Assembly: GCA_910584845.1 (NCBI GenBank) | Contig: CAJUDH010000009.1 | Location: 78,414 to 142,413 of the forward strand | Length of the DNA: 64,000 nucleotides | Direction: 5' to 3' | Source of the DNA: an uncultured Lachnospiraceae bacterium | Lineage (GTDB): Bacteria; Bacillota; Clostridia; Lachnospirales; Lachnospiraceae | Part shown: one piece after another, positions 40,825 through 49,265 of the stretch | Layout: every line of letters begins with the position of its first letter | Position numbering within the stretch: the stretch's first letter is position 1 | Made by a program: the position numbers and the translations under genes | Notes under the pieces: model-generated | Databases searched by the model: none | What the model saw: the letters and a program-made list of their open reading frames with translations, nothing else | What the model was told of the DNA's origin: nothing

Positions 40825-41994
40825 ATGAATAAAGAGTTAATTGAGGCATTGGAGCTGCTGGAAAAGGAGAAGAACATCAGCAAAGCGACTCTGCTGGAAG
40901 CCATTGAGAATTCTTTGCTTACCGCCTGTAAGAACCACTTTGGCAAGGCGGACAACGTGAAGGTGAATATCAACCCCAACACCGGCGATTTTGCGGTCTA
41001 TGCAGAGAAGGAAGTGGTGGAAGAAGTGGAGGACCCGGTGCTTCAGGTAAGCCTTGCCGAGGCTAAAATGAAAAGTCCCAAATATGAATTGGGAGACGTG
41101 GTACAGTTCCCTATTGAATCCAAGTCCTTTGGACGGATTGCCACCCAAAATGCAAAAAACGTGATCCTGCAGAAAATACGGGAAGAAGAACGGAACATGC
41201 AGTTTAACGACTGGTACCGGAAAGAGAAGGATGTGGTGACCGGCATTGTGCAAAGGTACCTGAACCGGAACGTCAGCATAAACCTGGGAAAAGTAGATGC
41301 GATTTTGACAGAGGCCGAGCAGGTGAAGGGCGAGTTCTTTAAGCCTACCGAACGGATCAAGGTATTTGTACTGGAAGTGAAAGACACGCCCAAAGGCCCT
41401 AAGATTTCCGTATCCCGGACCCATCCGGATCTGGTAAAACGCCTGTTTGAAGCGGAGGTGACCGAGGTCAGGGACGGCACGGTGGAAATCAAGGCCATAG
41501 CCCGGGAGGCCGGTTCCCGCACCAAGATTGCCGTCTGGTCCAACGACCCTAATGTAGACCCGGTGGGGGCTTGCGTAGGTATGAACGGGGCCCGGGTGAA
41601 TTCCATTGTCAATGAGTTAAGGGGAGAAAAAATCGACATCATTACCTGGAATGAGAACGCGGCATATTTAATAGAGAATGCATTAAGCCCCGCTAAGGTT
41701 ATTTGTGTGGTGGCGGACGAGGAGATGCGGGAGGCCCAGGTGATTGTGCCGGACTACCAATTGTCCCTGGCCATTGGAAAGGAAGGGCAAAATGCCCGGC
41801 TGGCAGCCCGGCTGACCGGATATAAGATTGATATTAAGAGTGAGACCCAGGCCAGGGAGATGGGCCTGTTTGAGCAAATGGGCATTGACGATCAGGAGGA
41901 AGGCGTATATGACGATTTCCCTGCGGAATTTGACATTACGGCTTCGGAAGACTACCCCGTGGAGGATTACGAAGGGCAGGATAACGTACAGTAA
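40825..41994 (+). CDS. nusA: Transcription termination/antitermination factor NusA
   Basis: A 389-residue RNA polymerase-binding factor. The N-terminal polymerase-binding domain is residues 1-125, followed by an S1 domain (about 135-200, starting VVTGIVQRYLNRNVSINLG). Two KH domains follow (VGACVGMNGARVNSIVNEL near 247 and LSLAIGKEGQNARLAARLTGYKIDI near 312). There are no acidic C-terminal repeats, as is normal in Gram-positives. The tail is acidic. AGGAGG precedes the ATG. It acts in pausing, termination and rRNA antitermination. Confidence 0.96.
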   Translation: MNKELIEALELLEKEKNISKATLLEAIENSLLTACKNHFGKADNVKVNINPNTGDFAVYAEKEVVEEVEDPVLQVSLAEAKMKSPKYELGDVVQFPIESKSFGRIATQNAKNVILQKIREEERNMQFNDWYRKEKDVVTGIVQRYLNRNVSINLGKVDAILTEAEQVKGEFFKPTERIKVFVLEVKDTPKGPKISVSRTHPDLVKRLFEAEVTEVRDGTVEIKAIAREAGSRTKIAVWSNDPNVDPVGACVGMNGARVNSIVNELRGEKIDIITWNENAAYLIENALSPAKVICVVADEEMREAQVIVPDYQLSLAIGKEGQNARLAARLTGYKIDIKSETQAREMGLFEQMGIDDQEEGVYDDFPAEFDITASEDYPVEDYEGQDNVQ

Positions 41995-42044
41995 CGATTG
42001 TTAAGGGTCGCTGCAACGTGGAAAAGATAGGGAGTGAGGAACTG

Positions 42045-42314
42045 GTGAGTACGAAGAAAACCCCCCAGAGGCAATGTATTGGCTGTGGGGAAATGAAAAA
42101 TAAAAGGGAGCTGATCCGGATCCTGAAAACCCCGGAAGGGGAATTCACGCTGGATGCCACCGGAAGGAAGAACGGGCGGGGGGCTTATTTATGCCCATCC
42201 ATGGATTGTTTGAAAAAGGCCATAAAAGGAAAAGGGCTGGAGCGGTCTTTCAAGATGGCCGTCCCGAAGGAGGTTTACGAGGTTTTGGAAAAGGAGATGG
42301 GGCATCTTGGATGA
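42045..42314 (+). CDS. YlxR family RNA-binding protein (RnpM)
   Basis: An 89-residue basic protein with QRQCIGCGEMKNKRELIRI near 8-26, the GRGAYLCP motif near 51 and KGLERSFK, all typical of YlxR/RnpM, which binds RNA and modulates RNase P in Bacillus. GTG 42045 is chosen because GGAGTGAGGA lies ahead; another GTG at 42018 is possible. It overlaps the next gene by eight bases. Confidence 0.9.
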   Translation: MSTKKTPQRQCIGCGEMKNKRELIRILKTPEGEFTLDATGRKNGRGAYLCPSMDCLKKAIKGKGLERSFKMAVPKEVYEVLEKEMGHLG

Positions 42315-42639
42315 TAGGCAGAAAGTTTTGGGGCTGGTTGGCTTGGCTATGAAAGCAGGAAAGGCAGCCAGCGGCGAGTTTATGGCGGAAAAGGCGGTGA
42401 AATCCGGAAAGGCCCGTCTTGTGGTGGTGTCAGTGGAAGCTTCGGACAATACGAAGAAAATGTTCACCAACATGTGTACTTACTATAAAGTTCCTATCTG
42501 CTATTTTGGAGGAAAAGGCGAACTGGGCCATGCCATGGGCAAGGAAGAAAGGGCCTCGCTGGCAATTGTGGACGAAGGGTTTGCCAAAGCAATCGTAAAA
42601 CAAATGAATAAAATCGGAGGTAGTGAGTATGAGAGTTAA
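42307..42639 (+). CDS. L7Ae-type ribosomal protein (YlxQ)
   Basis: A 110-residue L7Ae/L30e-fold protein: VLGLVGLAMKAGKAASGEF, ARLVVVSVEASDNTKKMF and VPICYFGGKGELGHAMGKEERASLAI. It binds kink-turn RNA. The start appears to be TTG 42307 inside the ylxR stop region; no in-frame ATG or GTG gives a fuller protein. It sits in its usual place between ylxR and infB and ends inside the infB leader. Confidence 0.9.
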   Translation: MDDRQKVLGLVGLAMKAGKAASGEFMAEKAVKSGKARLVVVSVEASDNTKKMFTNMCTYYKVPICYFGGKGELGHAMGKEERASLAIVDEGFAKAIVKQMNKIGGSEYES

Positions 42640-45600
42640 TGAGCTTGCGAAAGAATTAGGGAAAACCAGTAAGGAGGTTTTGGATATATTGCAGAGGCAG
42701 AACCAGGACGTAAAGTCACATTCTTCCAACATCAGCGAGGAGCAGATCCAAATGGTAAAACGGGCGGCATCCGGCAAAACGGGGGTCGTGAAACCGGAAG
42801 GCGTTTTGCCGGACGGGGCTTCTTCAGGGGCGGCCAAGCCTGAGGGGGCGCCGGCGCCAAAGAAAAAGATAGCAGCCGTATATCGGCCGCAGAATTCCCA
42901 GCAGAGGCCGGCGCGCCCCAAAAGCCAGGCCCGGGACACAGGCAGGGCGGCAGGGAAATCCCAGGGTTCTGCCCGTATGCCGGGGGTAGTAAGCCCGCAG
43001 GGGCAGAGAGATGCCACAGCAAGGCCCCAGGCGGCAACCGGCCAGGTTCCGGCAGAGGCGAAACCTCAGACCGGGGCAAACCAGGCCCAGGCGCCAGGAA
43101 AAACCCAGGCGGCAAGCCAGGTTCAGGCCGTAAGGCCTCAGGCAGCGGCGCCCCAGGCGGCAAAACCGCAGGCGGCGCCCCAGGCAGTGGTGAAACCACA
43201 ACCGGCCCAGCCCCAGAATCCGGCAAGGCCGCGGGATACGGCAGCGGAGGATACGGGGGCATCCAGAAACCAGGGCCAGCCTTACCGGGAAGGCCGTCCC
43301 CAGGCGCCAGGCAGCGACCCTTCTTACCGTGACGGCGGAAGGAATCAAAGTGCTGGCCGGGATGGCGGAAGGAATCAAGGGACGGGCCGTGACGGCGCCA
43401 GAAGCCAAGGCAGCCGTGACAATATCAGGAACCAAGGCGGCCGCGACGGTGCCCGGGGCCAGGGCGGCCAAGGCTACACAAACCGCGACGGCGCAAGAAA
43501 CCAGAGCGGCCAGGGCTATGGAAACCGCGACGGCGCCAGAAACCAAGGCGGCCAGGGCTACACAAACCGCGACGGCGCAAGAAACCAGGGTGGCCAAGGC
43601 TACGCAAACCGTGACGGCGCCAGAAACCAGGGCTACGCAAACCGCGACGGTGCCCGGGGCCAGGGCGGCCAGGGCTATGGAAACCGCGACGGCGCCCGGG
43701 GCCAGGGCGGCCAGGGCTATGGAAACCGCGACGGCGCCCGGGGCCAGGGCGGCCAGGGCTACGGAAACCGCGACGGCGCCCGGGGCCAAGGCGGCCAGGG
43801 CTATGGAAACCGCGACGGCGCCCGGGGCCAGGGCGGCTTTTCCGGGGGCCGTGGGGGAGCCCCGCGGCCAGGGCAGCGTGATTCTGGCGCCAGGAGCTTT
43901 GACACTTCCATCCAGGCAAAGCCCAGCAGCAACCGCCAGAACAAAAACAACCATAAAAATGACCGTTATGATAAGAAGAATGTAAACGAAGACGGGCCAA
44001 GGAGCAAAGGCGGCAAGGTGTCCAAGCACCCGTTTGTCATGCCGCAGAAAGTGTCCCAAAAGCAGGTAGAGGAAGTGGTGAAGGTCATTACCCTTCCGGA
44101 AGTGCTGACCATCCGGGAACTGGCGGAAAAAATGAAGCTGCAGCCCTCGGCTATTGTGAAAAAACTGTTCTTAAAAGGGCAGATCGTTACTTTAAATTCG
44201 GAGATTGATTTCGAAAAAGCAGAAGAGATCGCAATGGATTATGATGTGCTCTGCGAGAAAGAAGAAAAAGTGGATGTGATCGCCGAGCTTTTGAAGGAAG
44301 ACGAAGAAAACGTGGAAGACATGGTGGTAAGGCCGCCGGTAGTCTGCGTTATGGGCCATGTGGACCATGGAAAGACTTCCCTTTTGGATGCCATCCGTTC
44401 CACCAATGTGACTTCCCGGGAGGCCGGCGGCATTACACAGCACATCGGCGCATACATGGTGGAGATCAACGGGCAGCAGATTACCTTTTTAGATACCCCG
44501 GGCCATGAAGCGTTTACTGCCATGCGTATGCGGGGCGCCCAGTCGACGGACATTGCCATTTTGGTGGTAGCAGCCGACGACGGCGTAATGCCCCAAACCG
44601 TAGAGGCAATTAACCATGCCAAGGCGGCAGACGTGGAGATCTTGGTAGCCATCAATAAGATCGACAAGCCCAGCGCCAATGTGGAGCGGGTAAAGCAGGA
44701 ACTGTCCGAGTATGAATTGATTCCGGAAGATTGGGGCGGAAGTACGATTTTTGTGCCGGTGTCTGCCCACACCAAGGAAGGCATTTCCGACCTTTTAGAG
44801 ATGATTTTGCTGGCGGCCGAAGTGAAGGAGCTAAGGGCCAACCCCAACCGGAAGGCCAGGGGCATTGTAATAGAAGCGGAGCTGGACAAGGGCAAAGGGC
44901 CGGTAGCCACAATCCTGGTACAGAAGGGCACCCTGCATGTGGGGGACAACGTTACCGCAGGGGCGTGCTACGGCAAAGTCCGCGCCATGATGGACGACAA
45001 AGGCCGCAGGGTAAAAGAGGCGGGCCCGTCCCAGCCGGTGGAGATCCTGGGCCTCAACGATGTGCCCGGGGCCGGGGACGTGCTGATGGTGACGGAAAAC
45101 GAGAAAGAGGCAAGGGGCTATGCGGAAACCTTTATTGCCGAAGGCAAGAACAAGCTGTTGGAGGATACTAAGTCCAGGCTTTCCCTGGATGACTTGTTCA
45201 GCCAGATTAAGGCAGGCAATGTGAAAGAACTGCCGATTATTATTAAGGCAGACGTACAGGGGTCCGTGGAAGCGGTAAAGGAAAGCCTGGTGAAGCTTTC
45301 CAATGAGGAAGTTATGGTCAAGGTGATCCATGGCGGCGTTGGCGCCATCAATGAGTCCGACGTTTCCCTGGCATCGGCTTCCAACGCGATTATCATTGGC
45401 TTTAACGTCAGGCCTGACGTGACGGCCAAATCCATCGCGGAGCGGGAGAAAGTGGACCTGCGGCTATACCGGGTGATCTACCAGGCCATTGAGGATGTAG
45501 AGGCTGCTATGAAGGGCATGCTGGATCCGGTCTTCGAGGAACAGGTGATCGGCCATGCAGTGGTCCGCCAGCTGTTTAAGGCTTCCGGGGTGGGGACGAT

Positions 45601-45829
45601 TGCCGGTTCCTATGTGACGGACGGCAAATTCCAGAGGGGATGTTCCTGCCGGATAACCCGCGGGGGCGAAATGATTTTCAACGGCGGCCTGGCCTCCTTA
45701 AAACGGTTCAAAGACGATGTAAAAGAAGTAGCCACCGGCTATGAGTGCGGCCTGGTATTTGAAAAGTTCAACGATTTACAGGAAGACGATGTGATCGAGG
45801 CCTATATTATGGTAGAAGTGCCTCGTTAA
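42629..45829 (+). CDS. infB: Translation initiation factor IF-2
   Basis: A 1066-residue GTPase that brings initiator tRNA to the 30S subunit. The N-terminal IF2_N unit (VNELAKELGKTSKEVLDIL) is followed by a very long disordered region to about 465: first Ala/Pro/Gln-rich, then Gly/Arg/Asn/Gln repeats. A second IF2_N unit lies near 490-530. The G domain has GHVDHGKTS near 575, DTPGHEAF and NKIDKP; domains II to IV complete it. ATG 42629 has GGAGG eight bases ahead; GTG 42623 is less likely. It is longer than most IF-2 because of the repeat block. Confidence 0.96.
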   Translation: MRVNELAKELGKTSKEVLDILQRQNQDVKSHSSNISEEQIQMVKRAASGKTGVVKPEGVLPDGASSGAAKPEGAPAPKKKIAAVYRPQNSQQRPARPKSQARDTGRAAGKSQGSARMPGVVSPQGQRDATARPQAATGQVPAEAKPQTGANQAQAPGKTQAASQVQAVRPQAAAPQAAKPQAAPQAVVKPQPAQPQNPARPRDTAAEDTGASRNQGQPYREGRPQAPGSDPSYRDGGRNQSAGRDGGRNQGTGRDGARSQGSRDNIRNQGGRDGARGQGGQGYTNRDGARNQSGQGYGNRDGARNQGGQGYTNRDGARNQGGQGYANRDGARNQGYANRDGARGQGGQGYGNRDGARGQGGQGYGNRDGARGQGGQGYGNRDGARGQGGQGYGNRDGARGQGGFSGGRGGAPRPGQRDSGARSFDTSIQAKPSSNRQNKNNHKNDRYDKKNVNEDGPRSKGGKVSKHPFVMPQKVSQKQVEEVVKVITLPEVLTIRELAEKMKLQPSAIVKKLFLKGQIVTLNSEIDFEKAEEIAMDYDVLCEKEEKVDVIAELLKEDEENVEDMVVRPPVVCVMGHVDHGKTSLLDAIRSTNVTSREAGGITQHIGAYMVEINGQQITFLDTPGHEAFTAMRMRGAQSTDIAILVVAADDGVMPQTVEAINHAKAADVEILVAINKIDKPSANVERVKQELSEYELIPEDWGGSTIFVPVSAHTKEGISDLLEMILLAAEVKELRANPNRKARGIVIEAELDKGKGPVATILVQKGTLHVGDNVTAGACYGKVRAMMDDKGRRVKEAGPSQPVEILGLNDVPGAGDVLMVTENEKEARGYAETFIAEGKNKLLEDTKSRLSLDDLFSQIKAGNVKELPIIIKADVQGSVEAVKESLVKLSNEEVMVKVIHGGVGAINESDVSLASASNAIIIGFNVRPDVTAKSIAEREKVDLRLYRVIYQAIEDVEAAMKGMLDPVFEEQVIGHAVVRQLFKASGVGTIAGSYVTDGKFQRGCSCRITRGGEMIFNGGLASLKRFKDDVKEVATGYECGLVFEKFNDLQEDDVIEAYIMVEVPR
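43442..43841 (+). repeat. 42-bp tandem repeat inside infB
   Basis: About ten direct repeats encode variants of NRDGARGQGGQGYG. One copy is shortened to 11 residues (NRDGARNQGYA). The last four copies are nearly identical in DNA, differing by single bases, which points to recent expansion or gene conversion. All units keep the frame. Confidence 0.92.
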
Positions 45830-45868
45830 GGGAAAGGCTGCCAACGGAGTATTGGAGGAAATATCTAT

Positions 45869-46228
45869 ATGCGAAAAAACAGCATTAAAAATACGCGTGT
45901 CAACGGGGAGGTGCAGCGGGAGTTAAGTGAAATTATCCGTACAGAGATCAAGGATCCAAGGGTATCCGGCGCCATGGTCAGCGTAGTTTCGGTGGAAGTG
46001 ACGCCGGACCTGAAATACTGCAAGGCTTATATCAGCGTACTGGGGCAGGAAGAAGAGGCAGGGAAGGCTATGGCAGGGCTGAAAAGCGCGGTAGGCTATA
46101 TCCGCCGGGAGCTGGCGCGGAGGGTAAATTTGCGCAATACGCCAGAGATTACGTTTATCCTGGACCAATCCATTGAATATGGCGTGCATATGTCCCGGCT
46201 GATTGAAGAGGTGACGAAAGATTTATAG
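45869..46228 (+). CDS. rbfA: Ribosome-binding factor A
   Basis: A 119-residue single KH-fold protein for 30S maturation and cold growth. RVNGEVQRELSEIIRTEIKDPRV near 11-33, LKYCKAYISV near 50 and LRNTPEITFILDQSIEYGVHMSRLIEEV near 88-115 are conserved. GGAGGAAA precedes the ATG. It is in its usual place after infB. Confidence 0.95.
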   Translation: MRKNSIKNTRVNGEVQRELSEIIRTEIKDPRVSGAMVSVVSVEVTPDLKYCKAYISVLGQEEEAGKAMAGLKSAVGYIRRELARRVNLRNTPEITFILDQSIEYGVHMSRLIEEVTKDL

Positions 46229-46275
46229 GGAGATTTTTATTTGTTCCATGGGAACATGCGCCCCATGACACAAAA

Positions 46276-46341
46276 CCTCCGGAAAGCTGCGCCCTGGCGG
46301 CAGGAAAAGGCCGGGCAAAGGCGCAAAGGGCTTTCCGGAGG
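46276..46341 (+). other. Long RNA hairpin between rbfA and nrnA
   Basis: CCTCCGGAAAGC pairs perfectly with GCTTTCCGGAGG over 12 bases, and inside it TGCGCC pairs with GGCGCA. There is no U-run after it (GGATTTTAGG), so it is not a standard terminator. It may be a processing or stability element that separates the translation-factor part of the operon from nrnA-truB-ribF. Confidence 0.65.
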
Positions 46342-46368
46342 GGATTTTAGGAAGAATGAGGTGATTGT

Positions 46369-47316
46369 ATGGGCAAATTGACAGAAATGGCCAGGGAAGC
46401 GCAGACGATCGCGGTCCTTGGGCACGTACATCCGGACGGGGACTGCATCGGGTCTTGCCTGGCAGTCCAAAATTATCTGTCAGAACGATTTCCGGAGAAA
46501 CCCATTCAGGTTTATCTGGAGAAGCCGGCAGATAAGTTCCGTTATATGAAACATTTTGATGAAGTCAGCCAGAACCCTGCATCCGGGGCACGCTATGATT
46601 TATGCATATGCCTCGACTGTGGCGACCGGGGGCGTTTAGGGGAATTTGCGGTATATTTGGATGGGGCAGGGCACAGCATTTGCATAGACCATCATGTGAC
46701 CAACCAAGGCTATGCCGAAGAAAATATTATCTGTGCAGGCGCCAGTTCCACCTGTGAAGTGGTTTTTGGCCTGATGGACGAGGAAAAGGTCAGCCGTGAG
46801 ACGGCGGAGTGCCTGTATACGGGGATCATCCATGATACCAATGTGTTTAAAAACAGCAACACGTCTTTCCGTACCATGGAGGCGGCAGGGAAGCTTATGG
46901 CGAAAGGGATTGACTTCGGCGGGATTATTGACGGGACTTTTTACCGGAAAACCTATATCCAGAACCAGATTTTAGGAAGGGCCATGCTGGAAAGTATAAC
47001 CTTTTTAGACGGGAAGTGCATTTTTGCCGCAGTGCGCCGCAAGGACATGGTCTTTTACGGTGCAGCCAGCTCAGACTTGGAGGGCATTGTGGAGCAGCTG
47101 AGGGTTACGGACGGGGTGGAATGCGCGATTTTCCTTCATGAGCTGGAGAGCCACTTGTTTAAAGTCAGCATGCGTTCGAACCGCTATGTGGATGTCAGCA
47201 AGGTTGCGGCGTTTTTTGGCGGCGGCGGCCATGTGCGGGCGGCAGGCTGCACCATGGGCGGCACGGTCCATGACGTGATCAACAATCTGTCGGTACATAT
47301 CGCAGAACAAATGTAA
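46369..47316 (+). CDS. nrnA: Bifunctional oligoribonuclease / pAp phosphatase NrnA
   Basis: A 315-residue DHH-DHHA1 phosphoesterase. Manganese-site motifs are GHVHPDGDCIGS near 19-30, CLDCGDRGRLG near 80-90 and the DHH signature IDHHVTN near 104-110. The C-terminal nucleic-acid-binding motif is GGGGHVRAAGC near 285-295. It degrades very short RNA and dephosphorylates 3'-phosphoadenosine 5'-phosphate in the cytoplasm. The start follows GAATGAGGTGATT. It is a common operon member between rbfA and truB in Firmicutes. Confidence 0.94.
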   Translation: MGKLTEMAREAQTIAVLGHVHPDGDCIGSCLAVQNYLSERFPEKPIQVYLEKPADKFRYMKHFDEVSQNPASGARYDLCICLDCGDRGRLGEFAVYLDGAGHSICIDHHVTNQGYAEENIICAGASSTCEVVFGLMDEEKVSRETAECLYTGIIHDTNVFKNSNTSFRTMEAAGKLMAKGIDFGGIIDGTFYRKTYIQNQILGRAMLESITFLDGKCIFAAVRRKDMVFYGAASSDLEGIVEQLRVTDGVECAIFLHELESHLFKVSMRSNRYVDVSKVAAFFGGGGHVRAAGCTMGGTVHDVINNLSVHIAEQM

Positions 47317-47379
47317 TCGTATGGCTGCGTTATATGTGGAAAGCAATGGTATTTTGTTCACGGAGGGGCAGGACGCGGT

Positions 47380-48276
47380 ATGGACGGAATCCTTAATATA
47401 TACAAAGAAAAAGGATATACCTCTCATGACGTGGTAGCGAAAATGAGGGGTATTTTAAAGATGAAGAAAATCGGGCATACGGGGACCCTGGATCCGGAAG
47501 CGCAAGGGGTGCTGCCGGTCTGCCTGGGGAAAGGCACCCGCCTGTGCGGCATGATGACGGATGAAACCAAAGCCTATCGGGCCGTACTGCTGTTAGGGCA
47601 GGAAACCGATACCCAGGACGTAACGGGGGCGGTCCTTTCCCAACATCCGGTGGAAGTAGGGGAGGAAGAGGCACGGCAGGCAGCTATGGGGTTTGTAGGC
47701 GCTTATTGGCAGGTGCCCCCGATGTATTCCGCCCGGAAAGTGGGGGGGAAAAAGCTGTACCAGCTGGCCCGTGCCGGAAAAGAGGTGGAGCGGGAACCGC
47801 GTCTGGTAGAGATTCTGGAACTGAAAGTGGAGCAGGCCTGTTTGCCCCGGATAACCATAAGCGTGGTATGTACCAAAGGGACTTATATCCGGACTTTGTG
47901 CCATGACATTGGGAAAAAGCTGGGGTGCGGCGGATGCATGGAAAGCCTGGTCCGTACCCGGGTGGGCCGGTTTTTGATCGAGGACAGCCTAACACTGGGC
48001 CAAGTAGAAAGCCTGCAAAGCCAGGGAGGGCTGGAGCGGCATGTGGTGCCGGTAGACGGGTTCTTTTCCGATTTGCCCCGATTGACGGTAAAGGCGGGGG
48101 AAGGGGACAAGCTGGTGCATAACGGCAACCCTTTTGAGCCCAAGCTGGCAGCGGCAGGCGGGGAGGGCCTACAGGTGAGGGTCTATGACAGCCAGGGGGT
48201 TTTTATCGGAACTTATGGATTGGATCAGGAGAAAGGGCGGTACTGGCCGCAGAAATTATTTTTGGGAGGCAGTTGA
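47380..48276 (+). CDS. truB: tRNA pseudouridine(55) synthase TruB
   Basis: A 298-residue enzyme that makes pseudouridine 55 in the T-loop of tRNAs. The catalytic Asp lies in GHTGTLDPEAQGVLPVCLG near 31-49. Also seen are the YQVPPMYSA-like WQVPPMYSARKVGGKKLYQLAR near 108-129 and GTYIRTLCHDIGKKLG near 168-183. The C-terminal part ends with a PUA-like segment. GGAGGGGCAGG lies upstream of the ATG. Confidence 0.96.
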   Translation: MDGILNIYKEKGYTSHDVVAKMRGILKMKKIGHTGTLDPEAQGVLPVCLGKGTRLCGMMTDETKAYRAVLLLGQETDTQDVTGAVLSQHPVEVGEEEARQAAMGFVGAYWQVPPMYSARKVGGKKLYQLARAGKEVEREPRLVEILELKVEQACLPRITISVVCTKGTYIRTLCHDIGKKLGCGGCMESLVRTRVGRFLIEDSLTLGQVESLQSQGGLERHVVPVDGFFSDLPRLTVKAGEGDKLVHNGNPFEPKLAAAGGEGLQVRVYDSQGVFIGTYGLDQEKGRYWPQKLFLGGS

Positions 48277-48279
48277 AGG

Positions 48280-49224
48280 ATGCAGATTGTGGCCGGGACA
48301 AAAGAATTTCAGATAGAAAGGCCTACCGTGGTGGCCATCGGCAAATTTGACGGCCGCCACAAGGGCCATCAGGTGCTGCTTCAAAAAATGCTGGCAATGC
48401 GGGAGGAAAAAGGCTACCGGACGCTGGTATTTACTTTTGACATGGCCCCGGCGGGCGTGGTGTTTGGCAAAGGCCAGACGATGATTACCACAAACCAGGA
48501 ACGCCGCGCCAATATGGAAAAAATGGGGATCGATTACCTGGTGGAATATCCTTTTGACCAGGAAGCGGCCCATATGGCCCCAGAAGTTTTTGTTGCGGAA
48601 ATATTGGTTGGGCGGCTGAAAGCCAAGGCAATCGTGGCCGGTACAGACTGTGGGTTTGGATACCGGAGGGCCGGCGACGCAAAACTGTTGCAGAAGCTGG
48701 CGCCCCTGTATGGCTATCAGGCCGTCATCCTGGAGAAACAGCAAGATGACAGCCACCGGGATATTAGCAGTACGTATATCCGGGAAAAGTTGGACCAGGG
48801 GGACATGCAAAAGGCCAACGGGCTATTGGGGGAACCCTATGCCATCCACGGGAAGGTAGTCCATGGAAGGCATATGGGGACCCCTTTGCTGGGCTTCCCG
48901 ACAGCAAATATCCTGCCGCCCCCGGAAAAGTATTTGCCGCGGTTTGGGGTTTATGTTTCCCGGGTGCTGGTAGACGGGGCGTATTATGGGGGGATCAGCA
49001 ACATCGGCCGAAAACCCACCATTACCGGGGAGAACCCGGTGGGTGTGGAGACGTTTATTTTAGGGCTGGACGAGGATTTATACGGCAAGGACATACAGGT
49101 CCAGCTTTTGGATTTTGAGCGCCCGGAGCAAAAATTTTCGGGGATTGAAGAGCTGAAAGCCCGGATTGAACAAGATAGGCAGTATGCTGTGGAATATTTC
49201 AGGCAACATCCCCAGTGGCGCTAA
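48280..49224 (+). CDS. ribF: Bifunctional riboflavin kinase / FAD synthetase
   Basis: A 314-residue two-domain enzyme. The N-terminal FAD synthetase has GKFDGRHKGHQVLL with the nucleotidyl-transfer HxGH near 17-30. The C-terminal riboflavin kinase has GRHMGTPLLGFPTANI near 194-209 and GISNIGRKPTI. It converts riboflavin to FMN and FAD with ATP. It begins three bases after truB, the standard linkage, and closes the operon. Confidence 0.95.
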   Translation: MQIVAGTKEFQIERPTVVAIGKFDGRHKGHQVLLQKMLAMREEKGYRTLVFTFDMAPAGVVFGKGQTMITTNQERRANMEKMGIDYLVEYPFDQEAAHMAPEVFVAEILVGRLKAKAIVAGTDCGFGYRRAGDAKLLQKLAPLYGYQAVILEKQQDDSHRDISSTYIREKLDQGDMQKANGLLGEPYAIHGKVVHGRHMGTPLLGFPTANILPPPEKYLPRFGVYVSRVLVDGAYYGGISNIGRKPTITGENPVGVETFILGLDEDLYGKDIQVQLLDFERPEQKFSGIEELKARIEQDRQYAVEYFRQHPQWR

Positions 49225-49230
49225 AAAAGG

Positions 49231-49265
49231 AGAATCCTGCAAAGCAGGATTCTTAACTCTTTTTA
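49231..49265. terminator. Terminator between ribF and the DUF1846 gene
   Basis: AGAATCCTGC-AAA-GCAGGATTCT is a perfect ten-base stem followed by TAACTCTTTTT on the plus strand and preceded by A6 for the minus strand. It serves both convergent genes. The same GAATCCTGC hairpin core recurs at 52667. Confidence 0.8.

Noticed and set aside
43442..43841. Regular repeats suggesting a CRISPR array
   Set aside because: The repeats are contiguous coding units without unique spacers and lie inside IF-2.
42824..44059. A 411-residue open frame on the minus strand inside infB, and a 218-residue one in another plus frame (43329-43985)
   Set aside because: Both come from the 42-bp GC-rich repeats, which keep alternative frames open. 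They show repetitive Ala/Gly-Arg composition, no ribosome site and no family resemblance, while infB reads perfectly through.
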